In this document: in pieces, positions 1-5,721 of the stretch
Layout of the letters: every line of letters starts with the position of its first letter
How positions within the stretch are numbered: position 1 is the first letter of the stretch
DNA from: Muribaculaceae bacterium
GTDB taxonomy: Bacteria > Bacteroidota > Bacteroidia > Bacteroidales > Muribaculaceae
Assembly: GCA_902836725.1 (NCBI GenBank)
Contig: CADFRV010000171.1
Coordinates: 1-5,721, forward strand
Length of the DNA: 5,721 bases
Reading direction: 5' to 3'
The notes under the pieces: model-generated
What the model saw: the letters and a program-made list of their open reading frames with translations, nothing else
What the model was told of the DNA's origin: nothing
Database searches by the model: none
Translations under genes and position numbers: made by a program

Positions 1-21
1 CTGGCGCTTCCGGCTATGGCT
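1..21 (+). other. C-terminal end of a signal peptide (upstream part outside the window)
   Basis: The first seven codons read LALPAMA and are followed by TTVHNADA. Small residues at -3 and -1 (A-M-A) fit a signal peptidase I site, with cleavage after the Ala encoded at 19-21. The sequence then turns polar, as expected for a mature N-terminus. This shows that the protein is exported and that its real start codon lies upstream of the window. The hydrophobic core itself cannot be seen, so this is an inference from the remnant. Confidence 0.7.
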
Positions 22-3000
22 ACGACGGTACACAACGCCGACGCCACACGCCAGGGATCCGAACTGTTCCGTTTTATGCCTAAGGCACGGGCTGAGCGCG
101 AACAGGCCGGTATCGGTGACCTGACACGGTTCAATTCTCTGAAAAACAACAGAAATGCCATAAAAGGCGATGCTTCTTTCAAGGTCGGATCCTTCAAGAG
201 CTTGGAGCTGAATGCGCTTCCGGCTGCTTCGCTTGTAGGCTTTCTTGACGGACCGAAAGGGGAAACCTGGTATTACACCGGTAATTATATTTACACCAAT
301 AACCAGGTATCCGGTTTTGAATTCAATATTTACGACGCATCGTTCAAAAAGGTAGGTACGGTGCGCGACAATGTGGAACTTCAGGAAAACGAGACACGTG
401 TGGCTTCCGTGACAATCGGTCCGGCCGTGACCCAGAAGTTCTTCAACTATGACAACAACTACGAGATCATGATCGATGTGTCGACCAACACGACCGATTA
501 TGTAAACAATTACCGTACACGCGTATATGCTGTCGCCAACCTTGCTGACGATGCCATGTCGGAGTGTTTGCACACCATAAAAGGCTATTATGTGTCGGCA
601 ATCGATACGGCTCAGGATTCATGGAGTGAAAATTACTATATCACTTTCATGACCGAGGAGGACACCGAGACTCCGATGGTAGGCAATGTGCTCAACACAG
701 TAGATTACCATTTTGTGACTTATAAGAAAGCCGGATATTCCGGTGACATGGTTTCTGTCCTCGACACACGCGTGCCCGTGGTTGCGCTCGCTGGTGCTGA
801 TGCAATCCCCTTCCTGGTGACACAGAAAGACGGTATACCGTATTTCTCTGTCAACCGTCTCAAATATAGCTGGTATCTAGATCCGTTCGATTATACGGTG
901 GAGACTCCCACGCCCGACAATGAGCTGATTGTGGATATTTATTCAATGGAAAGCTCATATGCTTCGGAGGCAAAGCATTACAGTACGACACGTATCCCCC
1001 TGGGTGCTACAGAGGACAACCTGTTTTTCCTTTATGTAGGATCGTTCATGTACAACGACGACGTGGACATGAGCCGCAACGATGACGGTACCCCGCTGCT
1101 GTATGTGACACGCGCACATTCCCAGCAGGGAGGCGATGAGTTCTACTACGATTACGAGGCATACGACGGTGCCGCGAAAGGAGAGGACGCACTGGCCACT
1201 AAACGTTATGATATCGGCGTCGGTGTGGATGGCGGATATTTCATGAACGATATCAATGGCTTCGATCCTCAGGTGATGTTTATCACCCAGAGCACCGGTA
1301 CTTATGGTTTCAGTTTCGTAAATATTCTTGACGGCTCGGTGGAGCATACCATCCCGTTCGGTTTCAACGAGGGGAGCACTGTCCACACTATGAATGCCAC
1401 TGCCAACCGTATCCCCGCCGGAGATTCATATGTATATGTTGTCCCCCAGACAAGAGGTTTTTCAGATGCCTCCGGCGACTGCCATGTCAATGTGGTGTTC
1501 GCTTCTCCTGATGGCGATATTGTGAAGGTCGACGATATCAACATGGGACAGAACATTGACTACGCGCAGGTATATTCCGGTGTGGAAGCTTATGACCCCT
1601 ATCTCTTCAATCTTGATGCAGACCGTGAATATATGGTGCTCATGAAACGCCGTGACAACGCCACTTCCACCAACCATGAGGAGTTCGCGGTTATAAGCGC
1701 CAACCCCGAAAAGGGTAGTCTTGTAACTCTCGGCCCCGATGAGGAGAAAGGCACTCTCGTAACGATCTCTCTGCTCAACATCGGTAATGAAAACGCCAAA
1801 CTTGCCGCTATCTATGTAAACCAGATTCCGGGGAACTGGCAATATACCACTACCTATTTCGATCTGCCCCTGACACTCTTCGAGGCCGGAGACGGCACAA
1901 TCGCGAATCCGTATGAAATCAGCACTGTGGGAGGTCTCAGGCAGATCAAATCCGCTCCCAACGCCTACTTTGCTGTTGTGGCTGATATTGATGCCGACGG
2001 TTCTGTCATCAGCAATCCCGATTTCAATTTCACCGGCGCTCTCGATGGCCGCGGACATGTGATCAGCAATCTCACGCTTGCCGGCCGCGCACTGCTTCCC
2101 CAGGTTTCAGGGGAGGTCCCGGAGAGCGATGAGGATGGCAACCTCTCTGATGTGGATGTGACAAAAGGGGTGGTCAAGAACCTCAAATTCTACAATGCGA
2201 AATTAAATGCCACAGTCGACGCGCATGCTCTCGTTGTAGGAAGACTTTCCGGCGGAAAGGTAAATAATGTGCACGCATACAAATCAAGCGTGGTTTCAAC
2301 AGAAGATGTTGCAGGTATTGTGGGCAGAGCCGTATCTTTCAGTGAAGTCAGCAACTGCTCGTTTGACGGTAAGATCGTTTCACCTGAAAACAGTGTGGGC
2401 GGCATTCTGGGTTCTACAGCCACAGGTTCGTCGGTATTCTCCTGCGCCTTCACAGGCTCTATCGAAGGCGGTTCATCTGTCGGCGGTATCCTCGGTTCGG
2501 TCGGCAGCTATGGCAATGGTGTGAAAGACTGCCATGTCAATGCCGACATAACCGGTAAGAATACAATCGGCGGTATTGTAGGTGTGACTGGTAATGTACC
2601 CTTTACCAACAATTATGTGGAGGGAACCATTACCGCAACTGAAAATCTCCGTTGGGGCGGAGGCGCGAAAGTCGGAGGTATCGCCGGATCACATTCCAAT
2701 TTCTATTCCGAAGAGGAGGGTGTTGAAGTACAGCCGCTGATATTTAAGAATTTCATCAACCTCACATCCATTACAGCTCCGGAGGCTCCTGCCGGAGCTT
2801 ATCCCGCAGAGAATGCCACAGTTCACCGTGTTGTGGGATACACCCGTGCCAATTATGCCGATGAGGTGGATTACGATGACGATTACGAGCCTATCTACGG
2901 TGAGCCTCTGTCTGCTGATCTGTCGATCAGAGACAACTATGTTATCTCCACACTTCCTGTCGTTGACAGCACCGTAGCAGACGATTCAGGTAGTACGGAA

Positions 3001-3624
3001 GGCAAATCTACAGATGCTTCCGAGCTTGGAAAGGACTTCTTTGCTGATCCGCTCGGATTCTCGTTCGGTGAGACCGCAGCCGCTCCATGGGCTATGGCTG
3101 ACGATGCTTTAACTCCCCGCCTGTATTTCGAAAACGGTCTGATGATGGTGAACCCTGCAAACGTGTCTCTGCGCGTGGATGAGGAAGCGGAAATAGCCGT
3201 TACAATTTGCGGTGTTGAACTTTCCGCAGCTGTCATAGGCGATATCGTTCTCGAATATGACGATACCCTGGTTGAGATATCAGACAATTCAATGACAGAA
3301 GACGGCCTGTTGCTTACCGTGATGGGTATCGCCGAAGGAGAATGCGACCTTGTCGTGAAATTCAACGGTCAGTCAGTCAAGTCACATATCGTTGTGCTTC
3401 CTCTTACCGGTGTGGACAATGTGGTGGCTTCTGAAACCGCTCTGACCTTCGACGGATCTGCGATCCATGCTGAGGGCGCCGCTATTGAGATTTTCGATAT
3501 ATCCGGTGTCAAGGTGCTCGCCGGCAATGATGCTGTTGCGACAGACCGTCTGTCTGCGGGCATTTACATTGCTGTAGCCACAGATGCAGCCGGCAGCAAT
3601 ACTCTCAAGTTCCGTGTCAAATAA
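1..3624 (+). CDS. Large secreted/surface beta-rich protein with GLUG repeats, Ig-like domain and T9SS-like C-terminal tail (5' partial)
   Basis: Probable exported surface or secreted protein, perhaps adhesive or ligand-binding; no enzymatic motif was seen. The frame is open from base 1 (1,207 codons here, stop TAA at 3622-3624 followed by a second TAA). The first codons read LALPAMA-TT, the end of a signal peptide, so the ATG at 16 is not the start and the gene begins upstream. Codons about 8-629 are Tyr/Asp/Asn-rich, strand-like sequence that I do not recognise; two FN-x-D-type segments (439-474, 1606-1644) hint at repeated, possibly propeller-like units. Codons 630-697 carry a GDGTIANPYEI lead-in and an F-x-G-x-x-DGRGHVISNL segment, typical before GLUG repeats. 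Codons 770-910 hold GLUG-type repeats. After a linker with an acidic patch, codons 1048-1133 resemble a bacterial Ig-like (BIG_2) domain. Codons 1137-1207 resemble a Por-secretion/T9SS tail. The domain calls are by pattern. Molecular function is unknown. Confidence 0.9.
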   Translation: MALPAMATTVHNADATRQGSELFRFMPKARAEREQAGIGDLTRFNSLKNNRNAIKGDASFKVGSFKSLELNALPAASLVGFLDGPKGETWYYTGNYIYTNNQVSGFEFNIYDASFKKVGTVRDNVELQENETRVASVTIGPAVTQKFFNYDNNYEIMIDVSTNTTDYVNNYRTRVYAVANLADDAMSECLHTIKGYYVSAIDTAQDSWSENYYITFMTEEDTETPMVGNVLNTVDYHFVTYKKAGYSGDMVSVLDTRVPVVALAGADAIPFLVTQKDGIPYFSVNRLKYSWYLDPFDYTVETPTPDNELIVDIYSMESSYASEAKHYSTTRIPLGATEDNLFFLYVGSFMYNDDVDMSRNDDGTPLLYVTRAHSQQGGDEFYYDYEAYDGAAKGEDALATKRYDIGVGVDGGYFMNDINGFDPQVMFITQSTGTYGFSFVNILDGSVEHTIPFGFNEGSTVHTMNATANRIPAGDSYVYVVPQTRGFSDASGDCHVNVVFASPDGDIVKVDDINMGQNIDYAQVYSGVEAYDPYLFNLDADREYMVLMKRRDNATSTNHEEFAVISANPEKGSLVTLGPDEEKGTLVTISLLNIGNENAKLAAIYVNQIPGNWQYTTTYFDLPLTLFEAGDGTIANPYEISTVGGLRQIKSAPNAYFAVVADIDADGSVISNPDFNFTGALDGRGHVISNLTLAGRALLPQVSGEVPESDEDGNLSDVDVTKGVVKNLKFYNAKLNATVDAHALVVGRLSGGKVNNVHAYKSSVVSTEDVAGIVGRAVSFSEVSNCSFDGKIVSPENSVGGILGSTATGSSVFSCAFTGSIEGGSSVGGILGSVGSYGNGVKDCHVNADITGKNTIGGIVGVTGNVPFTNNYVEGTITATENLRWGGGAKVGGIAGSHSNFYSEEEGVEVQPLIFKNFINLTSITAPEAPAGAYPAENATVHRVVGYTRANYADEVDYDDDYEPIYGEPLSADLSIRDNYVISTLPVVDSTVADDSGSTEGKSTDASELGKDFFADPLGFSFGETAAAPWAMADDALTPRLYFENGLMMVNPANVSLRVDEEAEIAVTICGVELSAAVIGDIVLEYDDTLVEISDNSMTEDGLLLTVMGIAEGECDLVVKFNGQSVKSHIVVLPLTGVDNVVASETALTFDGSAIHAEGAAIEIFDISGVKVLAGNDAVATDRLSAGIYIAVATDAAGSNTLKFRVK
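1888..2730 (+). repeat. GLUG-type protein repeat region with its lead-in module
   Basis: These are protein-level repeats inside the large secreted protein. A lead-in starting GDGTIANPYEI and running through a DGRGHVISNL segment precedes degenerate repeats that each begin with (V/I)-(G/A)-G-I-(L/V/A)-G. Repeat starts are at 2308 (VAGIVG), 2395 (VGGILG), 2479 (VGGILG), 2566 (IGGIVG) and 2671 (VGGIAG), with a diverged earlier copy near 2230 (LVVGRLSGG). Spacings are 87, 84, 87 and 105 nt, about 28-29 residues plus one longer unit. This pattern matches the GLUG motif of bacterial surface and adhesin proteins, thought to form beta-helical or similar stacked beta structures. The nucleotide copies are well diverged, so this is an old protein repeat rather than a recent tandem DNA duplication. 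Confidence 0.8.
3409..3621 (+). other. T9SS-like (Por secretion tail) C-terminal domain
   Basis: The last 71 residues contain IEIFDISGVKVL, then DRLSAGIYIAVA, and end in LKFRVK. This is the usual order of a Bacteroidetes C-terminal sorting domain: a 'v-x-i-x-d-x-sG-x-x-v' strand, a 'L-x-x-GiYi' strand and a basic last strand ending in Lys. In type IX secretion such a domain directs transport across the outer membrane and is then removed. The usual YPNP-like opening is missing; the domain begins with LTGVDNV instead. Related short tails occur on Bacteroidales secreted proteins, so actual use of type IX secretion is an inference. Confidence 0.65.
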
Positions 3625-3644
3625 TAAATTTTACTGAATATTAT

Positions 3645-3680
3645 AAAAAAGAGGTTGTGGATGACGCAACCTCTTTTTTT
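3645..3680 (+). terminator. Rho-independent terminator, probably bidirectional
   Basis: An inverted repeat pairs GAGGTTG (3651-3657) with CAACCTC (3667-3673). It is extended inward by T-G and G-C pairs to a five-base loop, GATGA (3660-3664). A run of seven T follows (3674-3680), and six A precede the stem (3645-3650). The A and T runs can also pair, giving a stem of about 15 bp, and the A run would act as a U tract for transcription on the other strand. It lies 20 bases after the stop codon of the secreted-protein gene and before the promoter of the peptidase gene, so it separates the two transcription units. Confidence 0.9.
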
Positions 3681-3705
3681 ACTCCAGCCGCATTGGTGCG
3701 GTGTA

Positions 3706-3737
3706 TTTGGTGATTATGAAATAATTCTGTAACTTTG
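3706..3737 (+). promoter_or_regulatory. Bacteroidetes-type housekeeping promoter for the M3 peptidase gene
   Basis: TTTG at 3706-3709 and TAACTTTG at 3730-3737 are separated by 20 bp. This fits the Bacteroides primary sigma factor consensus (TTTG near -33, 19-21 bp, TAnnTTTG near -7) with no mismatch in the defined bases. Transcription would start at roughly 3742-3748, leaving a 5' leader of about 45 nt before the ATG at 3791. The promoter lies just after the terminator of the upstream gene, so the peptidase has its own transcript. I saw no clear operator or riboswitch nearby. Confidence 0.85.
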
Positions 3738-3762
3738 TTCATCAGACCGATTCATTTACACA

Positions 3763-3790
3763 GCAATAAATTAGCGAGATAATAAATAGT
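3763..3790 (+). promoter_or_regulatory. A/T-rich translation initiation region without Shine-Dalgarno
   Basis: The bases before the ATG at 3791 are mostly A and T, with AATAAAT occurring twice (3765-3771 and 3781-3787). There is no AGGAGG-like element at the usual distance; GCGAG at 3774-3778 is a poor and distant candidate. An in-frame TAA at 3767-3769 and the lack of another ATG, GTG or TTG after it fix the start at 3791. Bacteroidetes commonly initiate without Shine-Dalgarno pairing and favour A-rich upstream bases, so the region is consistent with normal expression in that phylum. Confidence 0.5.
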
Positions 3791-5721
3791 ATGAAAAAAT
3801 TCCTGTTAGGTTTAACCATAGGTACAGCGCTTATGACACAGGCACAAAATGTACTGGAGAGCGATTTCGCCACCGTGCATGGCACAGCTCCTTTCAGCAA
3901 AATTGAAAATTCGCAGTATGAGCCGGCGATTGACCGGGGAATAGCTCTTGCCCTCAAGGGGATAGATGCCATAACCTCCAATCCCGAGCCTCCCACGTTC
4001 GAGAATACCATTGTGGCCCTTGAGCGCAATGGCGCGGATCTGAACCGTGTTCTTAACGTTTTTTATCCCTTGCTCTCGGCAGATGCCGACGACGAGATGA
4101 TGGAGATCTCCACACGCATCAGCCCGAAACTGAGCGATTTCTCCACTTCTGTTACGCTGAACAACGATCTCTGGAAGAGGGTAAAGGCCGTTTACGACAG
4201 CCGCTCTTCGCTTAAGCTCTCTCCCGAAGACGAGATGCTCCTACAGAAAACATATGACTCCTTTGCCCTGCAGGGTGCCAACCTCGAGGGTGAGGATCGC
4301 GAGACATACCGCAAACTCAATGCAGAGCTTTCGCAGCTGACCAACAAATTCGGCCAGAATGTGATGAAAGAGCTTGCCACATATGAGATATGGCTCACCG
4401 CTGACGATCTCGCAGGTCTTCCCAAAGGGATCGTTGACGAGGCCGCCCAGATGGCCGAAGCGAAGGGCAGAAAAGGGGAGTTCCTTTTCACGCTTGCGCA
4501 GCCCACATACATGGCGTTCATGAAATACTCTGAGCGTCCCGATCTCCGCGAAAAATTCTACAGACTTTACACCGGCCGCAATACCAAGGGCGAGTTCAGC
4601 AATGTGGAGAATATGAAGCGCATCGCGGAGCTGCGTCTCTCGATCGCCAACCTCCTCGGATCCAAGAGCTATGCCGACCACTCCCTGCAGCGCACAATGG
4701 CAGAGAATCCGGCCAATGTATATAAACTGCTCGATCAGTTGCGCGAGGCATATAAGCCGGCTCTCGAGCGCGAGATGTCGGAGCTGACAGATTTCGCGTC
4801 GGAAATCGAGGGTAAGCATGTCACCATCAATCCGTGGGATTACAGCTATTATTCCAATAAGCTCAAGAATGCCCGTTACAGCTACGACGAAGAGCAGCTG
4901 CGTCCCTATTTCGAGCTTGACAATGTGATCGACGGTGTGTTCGGACTGGCAACCAAGCTGTATGGCCTCAAGTTCACACGCAACGACAAGATCGAGGTTT
5001 ACCATCCTGATGTGAAAGCGTTTGATGTCACCGACGACAAGGGACAGTTCATCGGGGTGATTTACACCGATTTCTTCCCCCGCGACAGCAAACGTCCCGG
5101 TGCGTGGATGACTGGTTTCAAAGATCAGAGCGTGAATGCCAAAGGTGAGGATGAGCGTCCGCATGTGTCGATAGTGATGAATTTCACCAAACCCACAGCC
5201 GACACCCCCTCTCTCCTTACCCCATATGAGGTGGAGACATTCCTTCATGAGTTCGGCCACGCCCTGCACGGCCTGCTGACACGTTGCCACTATGCATCGC
5301 TTTCAGGCACCGCCGTATACCGCGACTTTGTGGAGCTTCCCTCGCAGTTCAACGAGAACTACCTTACCGAGAAGGAATTCCTTGACTCGTTTGCGAAACA
5401 TTACCAGACCGGCGAGAAACTGCCGCAGGAACTGGTTGACAAGATCATCAAGTCATCGCAGTTCGGTGCAGGATATTCGTGCATGCGTCAGCTCGGATTC
5501 GGCTACCTCGATATGGCCTGGCACACCATCAAATCGCCTGTGGGAGATCCCATCGAGTTTGAGCGCAAGGCAATGGAGAGTGTGCAGATTTTCCCGCCTG
5601 TAGAGGGTAGCGTCACCGGCACCACATTCAGCCATATCTTCTCCGGAGGATATGCTGCCGGCTATTACTCCTACAAGTGGGCTGAGGTGCTTTATGCCGA
5701 TGCTTTCGCCGAATTCAAGAA
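3791..5721 (+). CDS. Exported M3-family zinc metallopeptidase, oligopeptidase A / peptidyl-dipeptidase Dcp type (3' partial)
   Basis: A zinc peptidase expected to cleave short oligopeptides, probably in the periplasm. The 643 complete codons here compare with about 680 residues for E. coli Dcp and OpdA; allowing for the leader, roughly 50-60 C-terminal residues lie beyond the right edge. Residues 1-18 (MKKFLLGLTIGTALMTQA) form a signal peptide with likely cleavage before Gln19 and no lipobox Cys. The zinc site is H486-E-F-G-H490, with Glu487 as catalytic base and Glu515 in RDFVELPSQ as third ligand, 29 residues after His486 as in Dcp. Other family marks are PTFENTI near the N-terminus, EEQLRPYF, HPDVKAFDV, GAWM and FSHIFSGGYAAGYYSY (substrate-binding Gly/Tyr segment, G619-Y628). 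RDFVE is Dcp-like, whereas LRQLGFG and YSYKWAEVL are OpdA-like, so no gene symbol is given. The gene has its own promoter and no visible frameshift. Family assignment is very secure; subfamily and cleavage mode are not. Confidence 0.97.
   Translation, partial: MKKFLLGLTIGTALMTQAQNVLESDFATVHGTAPFSKIENSQYEPAIDRGIALALKGIDAITSNPEPPTFENTIVALERNGADLNRVLNVFYPLLSADADDEMMEISTRISPKLSDFSTSVTLNNDLWKRVKAVYDSRSSLKLSPEDEMLLQKTYDSFALQGANLEGEDRETYRKLNAELSQLTNKFGQNVMKELATYEIWLTADDLAGLPKGIVDEAAQMAEAKGRKGEFLFTLAQPTYMAFMKYSERPDLREKFYRLYTGRNTKGEFSNVENMKRIAELRLSIANLLGSKSYADHSLQRTMAENPANVYKLLDQLREAYKPALEREMSELTDFASEIEGKHVTINPWDYSYYSNKLKNARYSYDEEQLRPYFELDNVIDGVFGLATKLYGLKFTRNDKIEVYHPDVKAFDVTDDKGQFIGVIYTDFFPRDSKRPGAWMTGFKDQSVNAKGEDERPHVSIVMNFTKPTADTPSLLTPYEVETFLHEFGHALHGLLTRCHYASLSGTAVYRDFVELPSQFNENYLTEKEFLDSFAKHYQTGEKLPQELVDKIIKSSQFGAGYSCMRQLGFGYLDMAWHTIKSPVGDPIEFERKAMESVQIFPPVEGSVTGTTFSHIFSGGYAAGYYSYKWAEVLYADAFAEFK

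Noticed and set aside
16..18. ATG at 16 as the start codon of the large gene
   Set aside because: It lies inside the end of a signal peptide (LALPAMA), the frame is open to base 1, and no initiation context precedes it. The real start is upstream of the window.
3..224. Repeated GCGCTTCCGGCT near 4 and near 213
   Set aside because: It is a 12-base match from two unrelated A-L-P-A segments (signal peptide end and mature region) with no flanking similarity.
955..2058. Overlapping minus-strand open frames inside the secreted-protein gene
   Set aside because: They are antisense to a coherent coding sequence with recognisable downstream domains, overlap each other, and their translations show no domain pattern.
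2775..2799. Perfect 8-bp inverted repeat AGCTCCGG / CCGGAGCT with a 9-base loop
   Set aside because: It lies within coding sequence, has no T run and no site-like context, and encodes an ordinary Ala/Pro/Gly-rich linker. It is probably chance from codon preference.
3738..3790. Possible riboswitch or structured leader before the peptidase gene
   Set aside because: The predicted leader is only about 45 nt, A/T-rich, and shows no stable stem or conserved aptamer motif.
4241..5290. Long open frame on the minus strand (349 codons)
   Set aside because: It lies entirely within the M3 peptidase gene, whose + strand product has the full zinc site and family motifs. The antisense product shows no recognisable domain.
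5292..5603. Plus-strand open frame of 103 codons overlapping the peptidase gene in another frame
   Set aside because: It overlaps the region encoding the zinc ligand Glu515 and substrate-binding part of the peptidase. Its Arg/Ser-rich translation is typical of a shifted frame.

Overview
The window looks like a chromosomal segment of a Bacteroidales gut-type bacterium, and a Muribaculaceae-like organism is my best guess. Four things point there: mid-range GC by eye; a large secreted multidomain beta protein with a Bacteroidetes-style C-terminal domain; a near-perfect Bacteroidetes promoter (TTTG, 20 bp, TAnnTTTG); and a start codon with no recognisable Shine-Dalgarno sequence. The genus cannot be fixed from this sequence alone.

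Layout, all on the + strand. Bases 1-3624 hold the 3' part of a very large gene for a secreted or surface protein. The window opens inside its signal peptide, so the true start is upstream. After the cleavage site come about 600 residues of beta-rich sequence I cannot assign to a named family, then a 'GDGT..NPY.I' lead-in, a run of GLUG-type repeats, an Ig-like (BIG_2-type) domain, and a C-terminal domain resembling a type IX secretion (Por secretion) tail. Bases 3625-3790 are intergenic, with a strong intrinsic terminator, then a Bacteroidetes promoter and an A/T-rich leader. Bases 3791-5721 hold a second gene, cut off by the right edge, for an exported M3-family zinc metallopeptidase (oligopeptidase A / peptidyl-dipeptidase Dcp type) that lacks only about its last 50-60 residues.

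The terminator and separate promoter indicate two independent transcription units, so nothing here ties the two proteins to one pathway beyond both leaving the cytoplasm. The first is probably an adhesin-like or surface-binding protein. The second probably trims oligopeptides in the periplasm. I see no RNA gene, CRISPR array, insertion sequence or phage feature. I also see no clear sign of an undescribed system. The most open question is the unassigned N-terminal half of the first protein.
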